From an uncultured Aquimarina sp. (GTDB lineage Bacteria; Bacteroidota; Bacteroidia; Flavobacteriales; Flavobacteriaceae), in NCBI GenBank assembly GCA_947498765.1, contig CANMLG010000005.1, positions 208,500 through 272,499 of the forward strand: a stretch of 64,000 bases of DNA. The letters run 5' to 3'. Made by a program: the position numbers and the translations under genes. The notes beneath the pieces are model-generated. The model was given only the letters and a program-made list of their open reading frames with translations, searched no databases and was not told where the DNA came from. Below, in pieces: positions 16,601 through 24,613 of the stretch (positions are counted from its first letter, which is position 1; every line of letters starts with the position of its first letter).

Positions 16601-18554
16601 TTAGCACAATTGGTGTAGCAATAAATTCATCTCTCCAATCTCGATCCCCACCTGGATTATGTACATCTGGAAAAATACTTGGCTCCTGCCCCCCGTTTGT
16701 TCCATTGGTAGTACTAGTAAGCCTCCCTAAAACTTCCGTATCATAATCATCATCTAAACCATCATTATCGGTATCATTAAATGCCGCATTTAATATATCA
16801 GAAACGCCGTCTTCATCTAAATCATAGGCTTCTACTGTATCATCCAAACAATCTTCATCTGAATTATCATCCAAATAATCTGGCGTTCCATCAGTATCTG
16901 TATCAGCCAACACAATAGGTGTTCCATTGGTATCATAACTATCATCTACCCCATTAAAATCTCCATCAGCACCATTTGGACCAACATAGCTGGCCGTTTC
17001 CATAGCTTCCACATGATCTATAATACCATCATTATCAGAGTCAACATCTAAATAATCCGGATTACTATCACTATCACTATTTACAATAGCCGTAATGCTA
17101 CCAGAATCTGCTTGATTGTCTACGCGTCCATCACCATCGGCATCCTTTGCTCCTTCGTTATTTTCAACAATATCATAAATACCATCGTTATCACTATCTA
17201 AGTCTTCAGAGTTTGGTATTCCATCACGGTCAAAATCACATTGTAGCCTTGACAAAAAGATATTATCAATCCCTACATCATTACCATTACCCGGTGTTAA
17301 CTGCTGATTAGTAACTACAACCGCAACTGTAGTCACTCCAGGAGCTGGTGTAAATTTTGCTTCTTTAGGAACCCATCTATCATTTTCATAAGGTATAGTT
17401 CCTGAACCAGCATCTGCTATTGTACTTCCTGTAGCCTGATCTATAATTTCAATTCTTAAATTAGGCAACTCGCCTCCATTCCCATTCAAATTTGCCACCC
17501 TCATACTAAAATCGTATTCAATTCCAGGAGTTACTGGCAAATCTCTAACTTGAAATATTGGCTTTGACAAAAATGAACTCGTTAACATATTAATCGCCAT
17601 AAAACGACCATCAGTATCACCATTTGCATCTTGATGACCATTTGCTTCAGTAGATATATACAACGCACTTTCATTATTAAAATTAAAGAGATGTAATGAT
17701 GTTGCTATGTTGTATTCCCCGTCATTTCCATTTATATCTTGCGGAATACCTGGATTAAATGTCAAACCTGTTCCCTCTACAAATTTACTACGGGTAGGTC
17801 CACCAAAACCAAAATCTTCTTCCAAAATGAAGGTTGGCGTTAAGCTTGTCGGTGTACAAAAACCATCTTCTACAGTATCTGGAATACCGTCATTATCATC
17901 ATCCGTATCAACATCATTTAAATCTCCATCATTATCTGCATCATTAATACCACAGGGTCTTACTGTTACTATGGCTGATTGAATAGGGCAAGCACCGCCT
18001 TTATCTACCGTATAAGTAAACACACCTCCATTTACGTTTGTAATATCATATACACCATTACCTGGACTCCATGTTCCACCTGTTTCTGGAGATCCATCCA
18101 ATTCAGCAAATAAATCTATATCACTAGTTTTTCCACACAAAAAAATAGATGAATTCAAACCTGGATTAGGAGATTTATCAACAGTTATTGTTATTTCCAT
18201 TGTAGTTCCACCAATGCGAACTCCATATAAAGTTGTAACCCTTGGATTTACCCTAATGAATGTGTTTTCTCCATTTGGCCCTTCAACCCCTCTCACATCT
18301 TGTGTTGACCCATCCGGCAAAACTCTTTTCACATTATTTCTTCTTCCGTTCTCTGGACCTTCTTGAGGTATTTCCCACCAATCATACTGATAAGCTGAAT
18401 TTAACTCGCTTGGAACAGCTTTTAACTGAACCAATGATCCCTCACATGATGGATTAGAACCAAATTCAATATCAATAGTGATTGAAGTTGGTTGCTGCCC
18501 AAAAGCATTAACAATTCCCAAGAGAAAAATAACAAAAAATAACAATTTTTGCAT
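13623..18554 (-). CDS. Giant surface protein with Ig-like and TSP3 repeats and T9SS type-B C-terminal domain
   Basis: The product has about 1643 residues. I start it at ATG 18554 (MQKLLFF) because the upstream in-frame start is a TTG. A signal peptide ends near NAFGQ. Calcium-binding thrombospondin-type-3 aspartate repeats (DxDxDG) lie at about 205-232 and 442-608, followed by many ~100-residue Ig-like modules with paired cysteines and GGTWT/YTYTV-type motifs. The last ~85 residues are the gliding-motility-associated C-terminal (CHU_C-type) domain: FFTPNGD, ISIFDRYGR and a terminal HFALLR. Such proteins are exported by T9SS and held at the cell surface as adhesins or structural filaments. The paired PorP/SprF gene follows. 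Confidence 0.88.
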   Translation of the reverse strand: MQKLLFFVIFLLGIVNAFGQQPTSITIDIEFGSNPSCEGSLVQLKAVPSELNSAYQYDWWEIPQEGPENGRRNNVKRVLPDGSTQDVRGVEGPNGENTFIRVNPRVTTLYGVRIGGTTMEITITVDKSPNPGLNSSIFLCGKTSDIDLFAELDGSPETGGTWSPGNGVYDITNVNGGVFTYTVDKGGACPIQSAIVTVRPCGINDADNDGDLNDVDTDDDNDGIPDTVEDGFCTPTSLTPTFILEEDFGFGGPTRSKFVEGTGLTFNPGIPQDINGNDGEYNIATSLHLFNFNNESALYISTEANGHQDANGDTDGRFMAINMLTSSFLSKPIFQVRDLPVTPGIEYDFSMRVANLNGNGGELPNLRIEIIDQATGSTIADAGSGTIPYENDRWVPKEAKFTPAPGVTTVAVVVTNQQLTPGNGNDVGIDNIFLSRLQCDFDRDGIPNSEDLDSDNDGIYDIVENNEGAKDADGDGRVDNQADSGSITAIVNSDSDSNPDYLDVDSDNDGIIDHVEAMETASYVGPNGADGDFNGVDDSYDTNGTPIVLADTDTDGTPDYLDDNSDEDCLDDTVEAYDLDEDGVSDILNAAFNDTDNDGLDDDYDTEVLGRLTSTTNGTNGGQEPSIFPDVHNPGGDRDWRDEFIATPIVLTDVADTCQSATAAFNLFDELNAALAALTPPISSLPTTGTWTVPGGGNTVTGGHLGTLDVSTTMAEMDYVYTLPRIGTCPERTFTLPVEVTPIAFAGEDAVISRCTSDPVFDLFDELLDRADGTMPSPGGVWTVGTTTTVFGADDKGAFDPSSDMFGVYTYTVSGGAGCGSDTATVDISIGGANPGVAPTSPVMFCRDDTTTIDLFTLLTNSPQSGGIWTLPDGVTTFDGMLTPSAVSFTSGMYTYEVSSAGCPPGSVDVEVVITDIPVIDVLGARCDATGPSATVYEVTTTLTGSGTVTSDFGVVDLSDPTRPRVTDIPKNQDIVLTITPAGNPACSFTRMVTAPNCDCPVVNDPTNPSDEVICEEDPIPALSVTLDAGLVGRWYLSDGSPIASAQSTDSYTPTVDQLSVGVNTFVVEAADATGCPSNQINVRLTIIEKPRIVLPTIVESCGEFVLAPLAVGNYFDAPVGTFSRTMINVGEVFTSSDTVYIFAENIDSTSGQVCASEEEFSFTVNPLPTPVAPTIEAAYCNSFELPPLANAATQKYFTSTGGGGSELSPGDVVTSTQEIFIQETSSVGCVDEISFTINIENITGDPGTNGVLDLCINDMPVSLISGLQGSPSDNGSWTLPDGSVNTNPNFEIDPATADAGTYTYTINSTTVCTGLSADVEVSILGIPTPTLPASLATTAQCESFTLPSLPAGQFYSTISLATDPTITGDLAEGQVLASTTDLFLVEENANGCKGEVPFRISIENLPVFDLVGGNGCVDDSGNIVPITISTPLSTTDYDLQWLLNGTALAGETNPSIDATSIGDYTVEYTSRTSMGCGDSKTTSILPIESPENLTFNVGLNTVELFVTKGDNLSYTLIGIDTNYVVSQVGNVFRGVPPGDYVATVSNECDSISIDVPVFGFPEFFTPNGDIDNESWNVKGNPGDTKITISIFDRYGRLLASFNPEGRGWNGTYNDMHMPADDYWYYAKTDNGEEFRGHFALLR

Positions 18555-18565
18555 AACAAACAATA

Positions 18566-18601
18566 ATTAGCGTGTAGTTTAACAACTGAAATAACGCTAA
18601 T
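18566..18601. promoter_or_regulatory. Inverted repeat just upstream of the giant type-B protein gene
   Basis: ATTAGCGT (18566-18573) and ACGCTAAT (18594-18601) form a perfect 8-bp inverted repeat with a 20-nt spacer, starting 12 bp upstream of the ATG. It could be a 5'-UTR hairpin that affects translation or an operator. There is no experimental parallel I can name. Confidence 0.35.
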
Positions 18602-19347
18602 ATTTTTAAAGTAATATATTTGGATATCCTGTTTTCGATATGATACAAATAACAACGTTTTTAAATAACAAGAAAACTAAATAAACAAGACAAAAATTTC
18701 TTACAAAAAAACACTTAACTACTGAAAAACAATGTGTTGACATTTTTTTAAAATGTAAGATTATACCTTCTTAAAAAATCGCTGTTTCTATTTTTTTACA
18801 TTTGTAAGATTTTACCTCAATATTTATCTATAAAACCAACATTTACTATGTTTAACTTATACACAAGACTGTAAAAAAAACTCAATTTTAACACTATTCT
18901 TACACCTTTTACTTTCAAAAAACAACACATTATCAGCAAGTATTAATTATAAATCCACATTTTAGTATTTATATAAAAAAACAAAATAGAAACCCATCCA
19001 AATCACAAAAAACCAGCTTGCCTAAAACCTTACACCTTATACCTTATTAAATCACTTTATACCTAAAGCACCATAGTTTAAATGATAACCGAAAGCCATT
19101 ATCTCTTTAGACATTCATTTTGTTTTTTAACTATCGACACTTTGTCAAAAACACAAAGCCAACAGCCAAAAGCCAAAAGCTAATAACCACCATATTCTCT
19201 TTTGCTCTTTTGCTCTTTTTTAAAAGTTAAAATCAAAATACACAAGAGTGCCTAATTTTAACCCCCCCCTAAAGACCTACAAACTCTTATAAATAAAACA
19301 AAATCATTTAACACGCAACTTTAAATCACTAAAAAACAAAACAAGCT
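18602..19347. other. AT-rich intergenic region between T9SS unit and rplM
   Basis: The whole gap spans 18555-19433 and has no credible coding sequence. It contains short direct repeats (AGCCAAA near 19158-19180; CTCTTTTG repeated near 19197-19220) and a run of eight C at 19262-19269, odd in such AT-rich DNA. The rplM promoter lies at its right end. I see no tRNA or structured RNA in it. Confidence 0.5.
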
Positions 19348-19377
19348 TTGCTATCTGAAAATATAGTTATACATTTG
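19348..19377 (+). promoter_or_regulatory. Promoter of the rplM operon (Bacteroidota consensus)
   Basis: TTG at 19348-19350, a 19-bp spacer and TACATTTG at 19370-19377 match the Bacteroidota primary sigma consensus TTG-N17..23-TAnnTTTG perfectly. Transcription should start a few bases after 19377, leaving a leader of roughly 50 nt before the GTG start. Confidence 0.85.
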
Positions 19378-19380
19378 CAC

Positions 19381-19397
19381 CCCTGTTTTATGCAGGG
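19381..19397 (+). promoter_or_regulatory. Candidate L13 leader hairpin
   Basis: CCCTG (19381-19385) and CAGGG (19393-19397) form a 5-bp GC-rich hairpin at the predicted 5' end of the rplM transcript. Ribosomal-protein operons are often autoregulated through such leaders. Direct evidence here is only position and pairing. Confidence 0.4.
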
Positions 19398-19433
19398 AAA
19401 TGGAATGTTTAATAATCAGTAAAATTAATTAGT

Positions 19434-19889
19434 GTGGACACATTAAGTTACAAAACAGTATCTGCCAACAAAGCAACTGCTAACAAAGAGTGGTTATTGG
19501 TAGACGCTGAAGGACAAACTTTAGGTCGCCTTTCTTCTAAAGTTGCAAAACTATTAAGAGGAAAACACAAACCTTGTTTTACACCGCATGCTGACTGTGG
19601 CGATAACGTAATTGTTATCAATGCAGAAAAAATTCAGCTTACGGGTAATAAATGGAGTGAGAAATCTTACATCCGTCACACAGGGTATCCAGGTGGACAA
19701 AGAAGCCTAACGGCGCAAGAATTATTCGGCAAAGGACCTGAGCGCCTTGTTGAAAAAGCAGTAAAAGGAATGTTACCTAAAAACAAATTAGGTGCTGAAC
19801 TTTTTCGCAATTTAAAAGTGGTTAACGGTGCTAGTCATAAGTACGAAGCGCAACAGCCTAAAACTATTAACTTAAACGAATTTAAGTAA
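19434..19889 (+). CDS. rplM: 50S ribosomal protein L13
   Basis: The 151-residue protein has the L13 signature blocks: [49 protein letters not shown] and [11 protein letters not shown]. It binds 23S rRNA early in 50S assembly. The start is a GTG (19434), the only start that gives the usual family length. Its TAA stop overlaps the ATG of rpsI by one base, giving translational coupling. It is the first gene of the rplM-rpsI-rpsB-tsf set, driven by the consensus promoter just upstream. Confidence 0.97.
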   Translation: MDTLSYKTVSANKATANKEWLLVDAEGQTLGRLSSKVAKLLRGKHKPCFTPHADCGDNVIVINAEKIQLTGNKWSEKSYIRHTGYPGGQRSLTAQELFGKGPERLVEKAVKGMLPKNKLGAELFRNLKVVNGASHKYEAQQPKTINLNEFK

Positions 19890-20275
19890 TGGAAGTTATT
19901 CACAAAATTGGTCGTAGAAAGACCTCTGTTGCACGTATATACTTATCTGAAGGATCAGGTAAAGTAACCGTAAACAAGAAAGATTTAAGTGATTACTTAA
20001 CAACTGCAACTTTACAATACAAAGTAAAACAACCTTTCATTTTGACAGAAAATGAAGACAAATACGATGTAAAAGTAAATGTATATGGTGGTGGTATCAC
20101 TGGACAAGCTGAAGCGATCCGTTTAGCAATTTCAAGAGCGTTATGCGAAATTGATGCTGAACACAGATTAGTGCTTAAACCAGAAGGTTTATTAACTAGA
20201 GATCCTCGTATGGTTGAACGTAAGAAATTCGGTCAGAAGAAAGCTCGTAAAAAATTCCAATTCTCGAAACGTTAA
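19889..20275 (+). CDS. rpsI: 30S ribosomal protein S9
   Basis: The 128-residue protein shows the S9 hallmarks: GRRKTSVARIYL at the N-terminus, VYGGGITGQAEAIRLAISRAL in the middle and the basic C-terminal tail KKARKKFQFSKR, whose final Lys-Arg reaches the P-site tRNA. Length and position after rplM are standard. The stop codon is followed directly by a small hairpin (AAACAC/GTGTTT, 20274-20288) with a T-run that may partially terminate transcription before rpsB. Confidence 0.97.
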   Translation: MEVIHKIGRRKTSVARIYLSEGSGKVTVNKKDLSDYLTTATLQYKVKQPFILTENEDKYDVKVNVYGGGITGQAEAIRLAISRALCEIDAEHRLVLKPEGLLTRDPRMVERKKFGQKKARKKFQFSKR

Positions 20276-20290
20276 ACACTTGGTGTTTTT
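20274..20290 (+). terminator. Small hairpin and T-run at the end of rpsI
   Basis: AAACAC (20274-20279) and GTGTTT (20283-20288) pair around a 3-nt loop, and the T-run continues to 20290. The short stem overlaps the rpsI stop codon. It may act as a weak terminator or attenuator between rpsI and rpsB. Confidence 0.4.
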
Positions 20291-20381
20291 ACTATTTCGA
20301 TTGGAAGTATTAAAAAAATTAAAAAACATGTTGTCGTTACTTGTTTTCTCTTTTTACAAAAAAAATGAAACAAGATTTGGT

Positions 20382-20414
20382 TTAGCATCTAAACACTACC
20401 TGTAGTGTTGCTAA
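20382..20414 (+). promoter_or_regulatory. Candidate S2 (rpsB) leader stem-loop
   Basis: TTAGC (20382-20386) pairs with GCTAA (20410-20414), and AACACTAC (20392-20399) pairs with GTAGTGTT (20402-20409), with a 5-nt bulge on the left side. The structure ends 33 nt before the rpsB ATG. This is the expected place for an autogenous S2 leader, but binding is inferred from position only. Confidence 0.45.
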
Positions 20415-20447
20415 TTTAAAGTAAACGGAACGTAAACTATTACAAAA

Positions 20448-21236
20448 ATGGCAAACAACATTGAAGTAAAAGAATTACTAGACGCAGGTGTTCATTTTGG
20501 ACACTTGACTAGAAGATGGGATCCTAACATGGCGCCATACATTTACATGGAGCGTAATGGGATTCACATTATAAACTTATACAAAACAGCTGCAAAAATT
20601 GACGAAGCTTCTGAAGCTTTGAAAAAGATTGCTGCTTCTGGTAGAAAAATCCTTTTTGTTGCAACAAAGAAGCAAGCAAAAGAGATTGTAGCAGAAAAAG
20701 CTGCTAAAGCAAACCAACCTTACATCACTGAAAGATGGCCTGGTGGTATGTTAACCAACTTTGTTACTATCCGTAAAGCGATTAAAAAAATGGCTACTAT
20801 TGATAGAATGAAGAAGGATGGTACTTTTAACACCCTTTCAAAGAAAGAGCGTTTACAAGTTGACCGTTTACGTGCTAAGTTAGAAAAAAACTTAGGATCA
20901 ATCGTTGATATGACTCGTTTACCAGGTGCTCTTTTTATTGTTGATATAACAAGAGAACACATTGCAGTAAAAGAAGCTCAAAAATTAAACATTCCAATTT
21001 TTGCAATGGTAGATACCAACTCTGACCCACGTCAGGTTGACTATATTATTCCTGCAAATGATGATGCTTCTAAGTCTATTGACAAAGTAATGGGATACGT
21101 AAGTGATGCTATTATTGAAGGTTTAAATGAGCGTAAAGCAGCCAAAGAAAGTAAAGCTAATGAGCCAAAGGCCGAAGCTAAACCTGCACCTGCCGCTCCT
21201 GAAGCACCTGCTACAGAAGAAGCTAAAGCTGAATAA
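20448..21236 (+). CDS. rpsB: 30S ribosomal protein S2
   Basis: This 262-residue S2 contains ELLDAGVHFGHLTRRWDP, ILFVATKKQAKEIV, ERWPGGMLTNF and PIFAMVDTNSDP. The last ~30 residues are a low-complexity Lys/Ala/Pro/Glu tail, a common Bacteroidota extension not needed for the fold. S2 joins the 30S subunit late, and the gene is classically followed by tsf, as here. A strong hairpin between rpsB and tsf may adjust their relative expression. Confidence 0.97.
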   Translation: MANNIEVKELLDAGVHFGHLTRRWDPNMAPYIYMERNGIHIINLYKTAAKIDEASEALKKIAASGRKILFVATKKQAKEIVAEKAAKANQPYITERWPGGMLTNFVTIRKAIKKMATIDRMKKDGTFNTLSKKERLQVDRLRAKLEKNLGSIVDMTRLPGALFIVDITREHIAVKEAQKLNIPIFAMVDTNSDPRQVDYIIPANDDASKSIDKVMGYVSDAIIEGLNERKAAKESKANEPKAEAKPAPAAPEAPATEEAKAE

Positions 21237-21306
21237 TTCAGTCTAAAGACTGTTTTAACAAAATTGAAACCCTTGGTTTCAGGTTAACTTTAAGTTAACA
21301 ATACTA

Positions 21307-21354
21307 AAATAAGTCGTTTAGAAGGTCTCATTGCATTCACTAAACGACTTATTT
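21307..21354 (+). terminator. 15-bp perfect stem between rpsB and tsf (attenuator or terminator)
   Basis: Arms 21307-21321 and 21340-21354 (AAATAAGTCGTTTAG and its complement) are perfectly paired around an 18-nt loop. The right arm ends in TTT but no long T-run follows, so partial termination or mRNA processing between rpsB and tsf is more likely than full termination. Confidence 0.5.
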
Positions 21355-21390
21355 GTTTAAATTTAAACTCATAATTTAAAACATATAGTT

Positions 21391-22359
21391 ATGTCTAAAA
21401 TAAGCGCTGCAGATGTAGGTAAGTTAAGAAAGACTACCGGAGCAGGTATGATGGATTGTAAAAAAGCCTTAGTTGAAGCTGAAGGTGATTTTGACAAAGC
21501 AATTGACATTTTACGTAAAAAAGGGCAAAAAATCGCTGAAAAAAGAGCTGATAGAGACTCTAGTGAAGGTGCAGTAGTTTCTAAAATTAACGCCGAATCA
21601 ACTAGAGGTGTTGTTTTGTCTTTAAACTGCGAAACTGATTTTGTTGCTAAAAATGATACTTATGTAACTATGGCTAACAAAATGGCCGATGTTGCTTTAA
21701 ACTATAATTCAAAAGAAGAATTTTTAGCTGCTGAATATGAAAATGGCTTAAGTGTTCAAGAAAAACTTATTGAGCAAACTGGAGTTATTGGTGAAAAAAT
21801 TGAAATAGGTGGTTATAAAGTTTTAGAAGCTCCTTTTGTTGGTTCATACATTCACGGGAATAAAATTGGTGCTTTAGTTGGTTTATCATCTGCTATTGAT
21901 GGTGCTGCTGAATTAGCTAAAAGCGTTTCTATGCAAGTAGCTTCAATGGGAGCAACTACTTTATCATATAAAGATTTTGACCCTGAATATGTAGCCTCTG
22001 AAACTGAAGCTCGTATTGCTGCCATAGAAAAAGATAATATTGAATTAGGTCGTTTAGGTAAAACTCTTAAAAACGTACCTTTATTTATCTCTCGTTCTCA
22101 ATTAAATGATGAAATTTTAGCTAAAGCTGAAGAAACTATTAAAGAGGAATTAAAAGCAGAAGGTAAGCCTGAAAAAATATGGGATCGTATTTTACCTGGT
22201 AAATTAGAGCGTTTTATTTCTGACAACACCACTCTAGATCACGAAAAATGTTTATTAGATCAACGTTTTATTATGGACGAATCTAAAAACGTAGCTGAGT
22301 TTGTTGCCAGTAAAGGTGATGTTGAAGTTACTGCTTTTGAAAGAGTATCATTAGTGTAA
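21391..22359 (+). CDS. tsf: Translation elongation factor Ts
   Basis: The 322-residue EF-Ts has the N-terminal UBA-like domain with VGKLRKTTGAGMMDCKKAL, the core TDFVAKND motif and the C-terminal dimerisation region. It exchanges GDP for GTP on EF-Tu. The length fits the longer Bacteroidota form with an extra helical segment. The gene is followed by a run of 15 A (22362-22376) and a strong terminator at 22415-22450. It is the last gene of the ribosomal block. Confidence 0.96.
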   Translation: MSKISAADVGKLRKTTGAGMMDCKKALVEAEGDFDKAIDILRKKGQKIAEKRADRDSSEGAVVSKINAESTRGVVLSLNCETDFVAKNDTYVTMANKMADVALNYNSKEEFLAAEYENGLSVQEKLIEQTGVIGEKIEIGGYKVLEAPFVGSYIHGNKIGALVGLSSAIDGAAELAKSVSMQVASMGATTLSYKDFDPEYVASETEARIAAIEKDNIELGRLGKTLKNVPLFISRSQLNDEILAKAEETIKEELKAEGKPEKIWDRILPGKLERFISDNTTLDHEKCLLDQRFIMDESKNVAEFVASKGDVEVTAFERVSLV

Positions 22360-22414
22360 GTAAAAAAAAAAAAAAACACTTTGCAATACCCTTTACAATA
22401 GTTACAAATTTTAA

Positions 22415-22450
22415 AAAGAGGCTGTCTAATTTTTAGGCAGCCTCTTTGTT
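22415..22450 (+). terminator. Intrinsic terminator after tsf
   Basis: AAAGAGGCTG (22415-22424) pairs with CAGCCTCTTT (22438-22447), with further partial pairing toward the loop, and is followed by T residues. It ends the rplM-tsf block. Confidence 0.8.
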
Positions 22451-22556
22451 TCAATACACACCCCCACCTTAAAACAGCCTTATAGCAAATAGTTATTCCT
22501 CAAAATAATTTAACCTAAATTATGCAATAAAAAATTTATTATACCATGAAACCACT

Positions 22557-23456
22557 TCAAAAACAAACACTTTGTTTAATTGCATTTTCAAGCATCAAAG
22601 GATTACTTCCAGGACCAATAGTCAGTAATTTAGAACCCGTTATCGGCACTCCATTAAATGCTCTAATCACTAACTCCCCGTCAGGTTTACGCTCAAAATA
22701 GGTATATGACTCTTCTTTCCCAATTTTAGCACAACCTTTCACTCTAAGAATACTTACTGGAATTAATTTACAGATAGTATAAATACATTTTATATTTGGT
22801 AAATCTGGTAAATCTACTGAAGAAGAAGCCCAATGCGTTTTCAAATGCTCAAACTTTTTGGCTGCATTATTTGTAGGCAACAACAAAGGAAAAAGTGTAA
22901 TATCAATTTCACTCATTTTAATGATTCTTGCCGTAGGATTTACAATATTAAGCTCCTTAATCACAACATTTTTTCTGATTGATGTAATCCTATCAAGATG
23001 TGTCAAAATTATAAGTGAAGAAACTTGTATTTGATTAGATTCAAGCTCATTGTGCTCTCCCCTTTTTCTCCAATTATTTACATCAACCACGGACACTTGA
23101 ATAGGCGGAAGAAATCTATCGTTTATACCAACCCCAAGAAACTCCATCAACGAGCAGGCGTCCGAAGTACCATTAGCCTCTATAAGAGTAACTCCCTTTT
23201 CCCGTTTAGGAATTCTATTAACAATATTCCTTAGTTCAACAATACCACTACAGCAGATACAACTACCACTTAGCGATTTTATGGATTTTGCATCTAATTT
23301 TCCAACAAATTGTTGTGCATCTAAATTAGCATTTTCATAATCATTTAAAATAACAAAAGGACTCCAATCATTTTCTACAAACTTTTCTATTAAGTATTTT
23401 AATAAAGTAGTTTTTCCTGCTCCTAAAAAACCCACTATAGTAATAATAACTTCCAT
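22557..23456 (-). CDS. COG0523 / CobW-family G3E GTPase (putative zinc metallochaperone)
   Basis: This 299-residue GTPase has Walker A GFLGAGKTT (residues 9-17), the metal-binding CxCC motif (C66-I-C68-C69) typical of COG0523 and a C-terminal CobW_C domain (about 200-299). COG0523 proteins are metallochaperones that load metal, most often zinc under starvation, into client enzymes. The gene is last in an operon behind a MerC-like protein and a FolE GTP cyclohydrolase. FolE is a known client or associate of zinc-linked COG0523 proteins elsewhere. The zinc role is therefore supported by context, not by sequence alone. I see no His-rich insertion. Confidence 0.82.
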   Translation of the reverse strand: MEVIITIVGFLGAGKTTLLKYLIEKFVENDWSPFVILNDYENANLDAQQFVGKLDAKSIKSLSGSCICCSGIVELRNIVNRIPKREKGVTLIEANGTSDACSLMEFLGVGINDRFLPPIQVSVVDVNNWRKRGEHNELESNQIQVSSLIILTHLDRITSIRKNVVIKELNIVNPTARIIKMSEIDITLFPLLLPTNNAAKKFEHLKTHWASSSVDLPDLPNIKCIYTICKLIPVSILRVKGCAKIGKEESYTYFERKPDGELVIRAFNGVPITGSKLLTIGPGSNPLMLENAIKQSVCF

Positions 23457-23500
23457 TAATTACTTATTAAAAGTATAAAGACACTCCTTATAACATAGTT

Positions 23501-24166
23501 TTACTGCCTATGATTTAAATCAATCGTATTTAAAAACTCATTTCGATGCTCCCTTTCTTCAAAAAGCCCTCCATATTCTAATGTAGTTGTAAAGCTATTC
23601 TTATCTTTTATACCTCTTGAAGAAACACAAAGATGTTTAGCATTGATCAGTACAATCACACTTTGGGTTCCTAATGCATCTTGAAGGTCCTTTAAGATCT
23701 GTAAACACAATCTTTCTTGCACTTGTGGCCTATGTGCATAATAATCTACTAATCGATTAATTTTAGAAAGCCCAATCACCTTTTTTTCTGGGAAATATGC
23801 TACATAAGCTTCTCCTATAATAGGTAAAAAATGATGCTCACAAGAAGAATCTATATTAATTTGTTGCTCAATAAGCATCTTTTGATACCCGTATTTATTA
23901 TCAAAAGTTGAAAGCTTAGGCTTATGTTTTGGATTTAGTCCATAAAAAAGCTCTTTGACATACATTTTTGCAAAACGATAAGGAGTCCCCGACAAACTAT
24001 CATCCGTAATATCTAAACCTAATTCTTCCATTATTTTTTGAAAATACTTTTGAATATTCTCAATCTTCTCTTCATCAGTTTTATCAAATGCAGTACTAAC
24101 CATCGGAGTAGCTACTTTAGTACCTAAATGATTATCTCCCAAAAACTCTACACGCTCTTTGTTCAT
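23501..24166 (-). CDS. folE: GTP cyclohydrolase I (zinc-type FolE)
   Basis: This 221-residue enzyme converts GTP to 7,8-dihydroneopterin triphosphate, the first step of folate and pterin synthesis. Zinc ligands are in place: the SCEHHF motif (Cys and His) and the second Cys in AKHLCVSSRG. GEAYVAYFP, GLSKINRL and RPQVQERL are conserved family blocks. Its start overlaps the MerC-like stop by 4 bp (ATGA-type), so the genes are coupled. Being in an operon with a COG0523 GTPase suggests a dedicated copy for zinc-limited growth, with a second housekeeping folE elsewhere; that is inference. Confidence 0.92.
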   Translation of the reverse strand: MNKERVEFLGDNHLGTKVATPMVSTAFDKTDEEKIENIQKYFQKIMEELGLDITDDSLSGTPYRFAKMYVKELFYGLNPKHKPKLSTFDNKYGYQKMLIEQQINIDSSCEHHFLPIIGEAYVAYFPEKKVIGLSKINRLVDYYAHRPQVQERLCLQILKDLQDALGTQSVIVLINAKHLCVSSRGIKDKNSFTTTLEYGGLFEEREHRNEFLNTIDLNHRQ

Positions 24167-24564
24167 CTTCTTAATAAATTAGTAGTACAACATTCAGTTG
24201 TTTTACATTGACAATATCTTCTACTATAAAAATGTAAAACAATAAGACTTACTGAAGGCAAATAAATTGCTGTTTCAGGTATATTAAACAAGCCCATTTT
24301 TTCATTAACTATAATAAATAATAATACACCCCAACTACTCCAAAGCCCAGTACTAATCCATTTTTTTGTAATTCTAGTTCCAGATTTATATATAGCTAAA
24401 GCTGAAATAATCAGAAACATAAGATCTACATTTGACCACCACGACCCTAAATTTGCAATTTGAGCATTTGTAGCAAAAAGAAATGGAGTTGCTATGCAAT
24501 GAATTAAACATAATGTACTTGAAACGATACCAAGGGAATCTGATTTATTAACAGCTAAATCCAT
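24163..24564 (-). CDS. MerC-like small membrane protein (putative metal transporter)
   Basis: The 133-residue protein has four predicted membrane helices and resembles the MerC domain. It has CLIHC (C19, C23) in the first helix and a C-terminal Cys cluster (C118, C120, C125, C126, in RRYCQCKTTECC). MerC proteins move Hg(II), but no mercury reductase, MerP or MerR-type mercury regulator is nearby. Instead the gene heads an operon with folE and a COG0523 GTPase behind a perfect palindrome, which points to zinc. It could be a zinc importer or metal sensor. The transport claim is inference. Confidence 0.7.
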   Translation of the reverse strand: MDLAVNKSDSLGIVSSTLCLIHCIATPFLFATNAQIANLGSWWSNVDLMFLIISALAIYKSGTRITKKWISTGLWSSWGVLLFIIVNEKMGLFNIPETAIYLPSVSLIVLHFYSRRYCQCKTTECCTTNLLRR

Positions 24565-24613
24565 ATATTTTTAATTATCTCAATTTAGCCACAATATACA
24601 ATGTGTTTTTTAC

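Noticed and set aside
13700..18400. Plus-strand open frames inside the giant repeat protein, and similar frames opposite the agarase
   Set aside because: They are shadows created by repetitive codon use in the real minus-strand genes and lack start signals or recognisable domains.
18555..18563. TTG start adding three residues to the giant type-B protein
   Set aside because: An ATG with a better signal-peptide start (MQKLLFF) lies 9 bp downstream.
19262..19269. C8 run as a phase-variation tract
   Set aside because: It is outside any gene and not positioned between promoter elements I can recognise, so there is no evidence for switching.
22362..22376. Poly-A tract after tsf as a feature of its own
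   Set aside because: A15 homopolymers are expected in AT-rich intergenic DNA and may also vary by sequencing error.
24163..24564. Mercury resistance gene (merC)
   Set aside because: The family resemblance is real, but no merA, merP, merT or mercury-type regulator is nearby, and the operon partners point to zinc.
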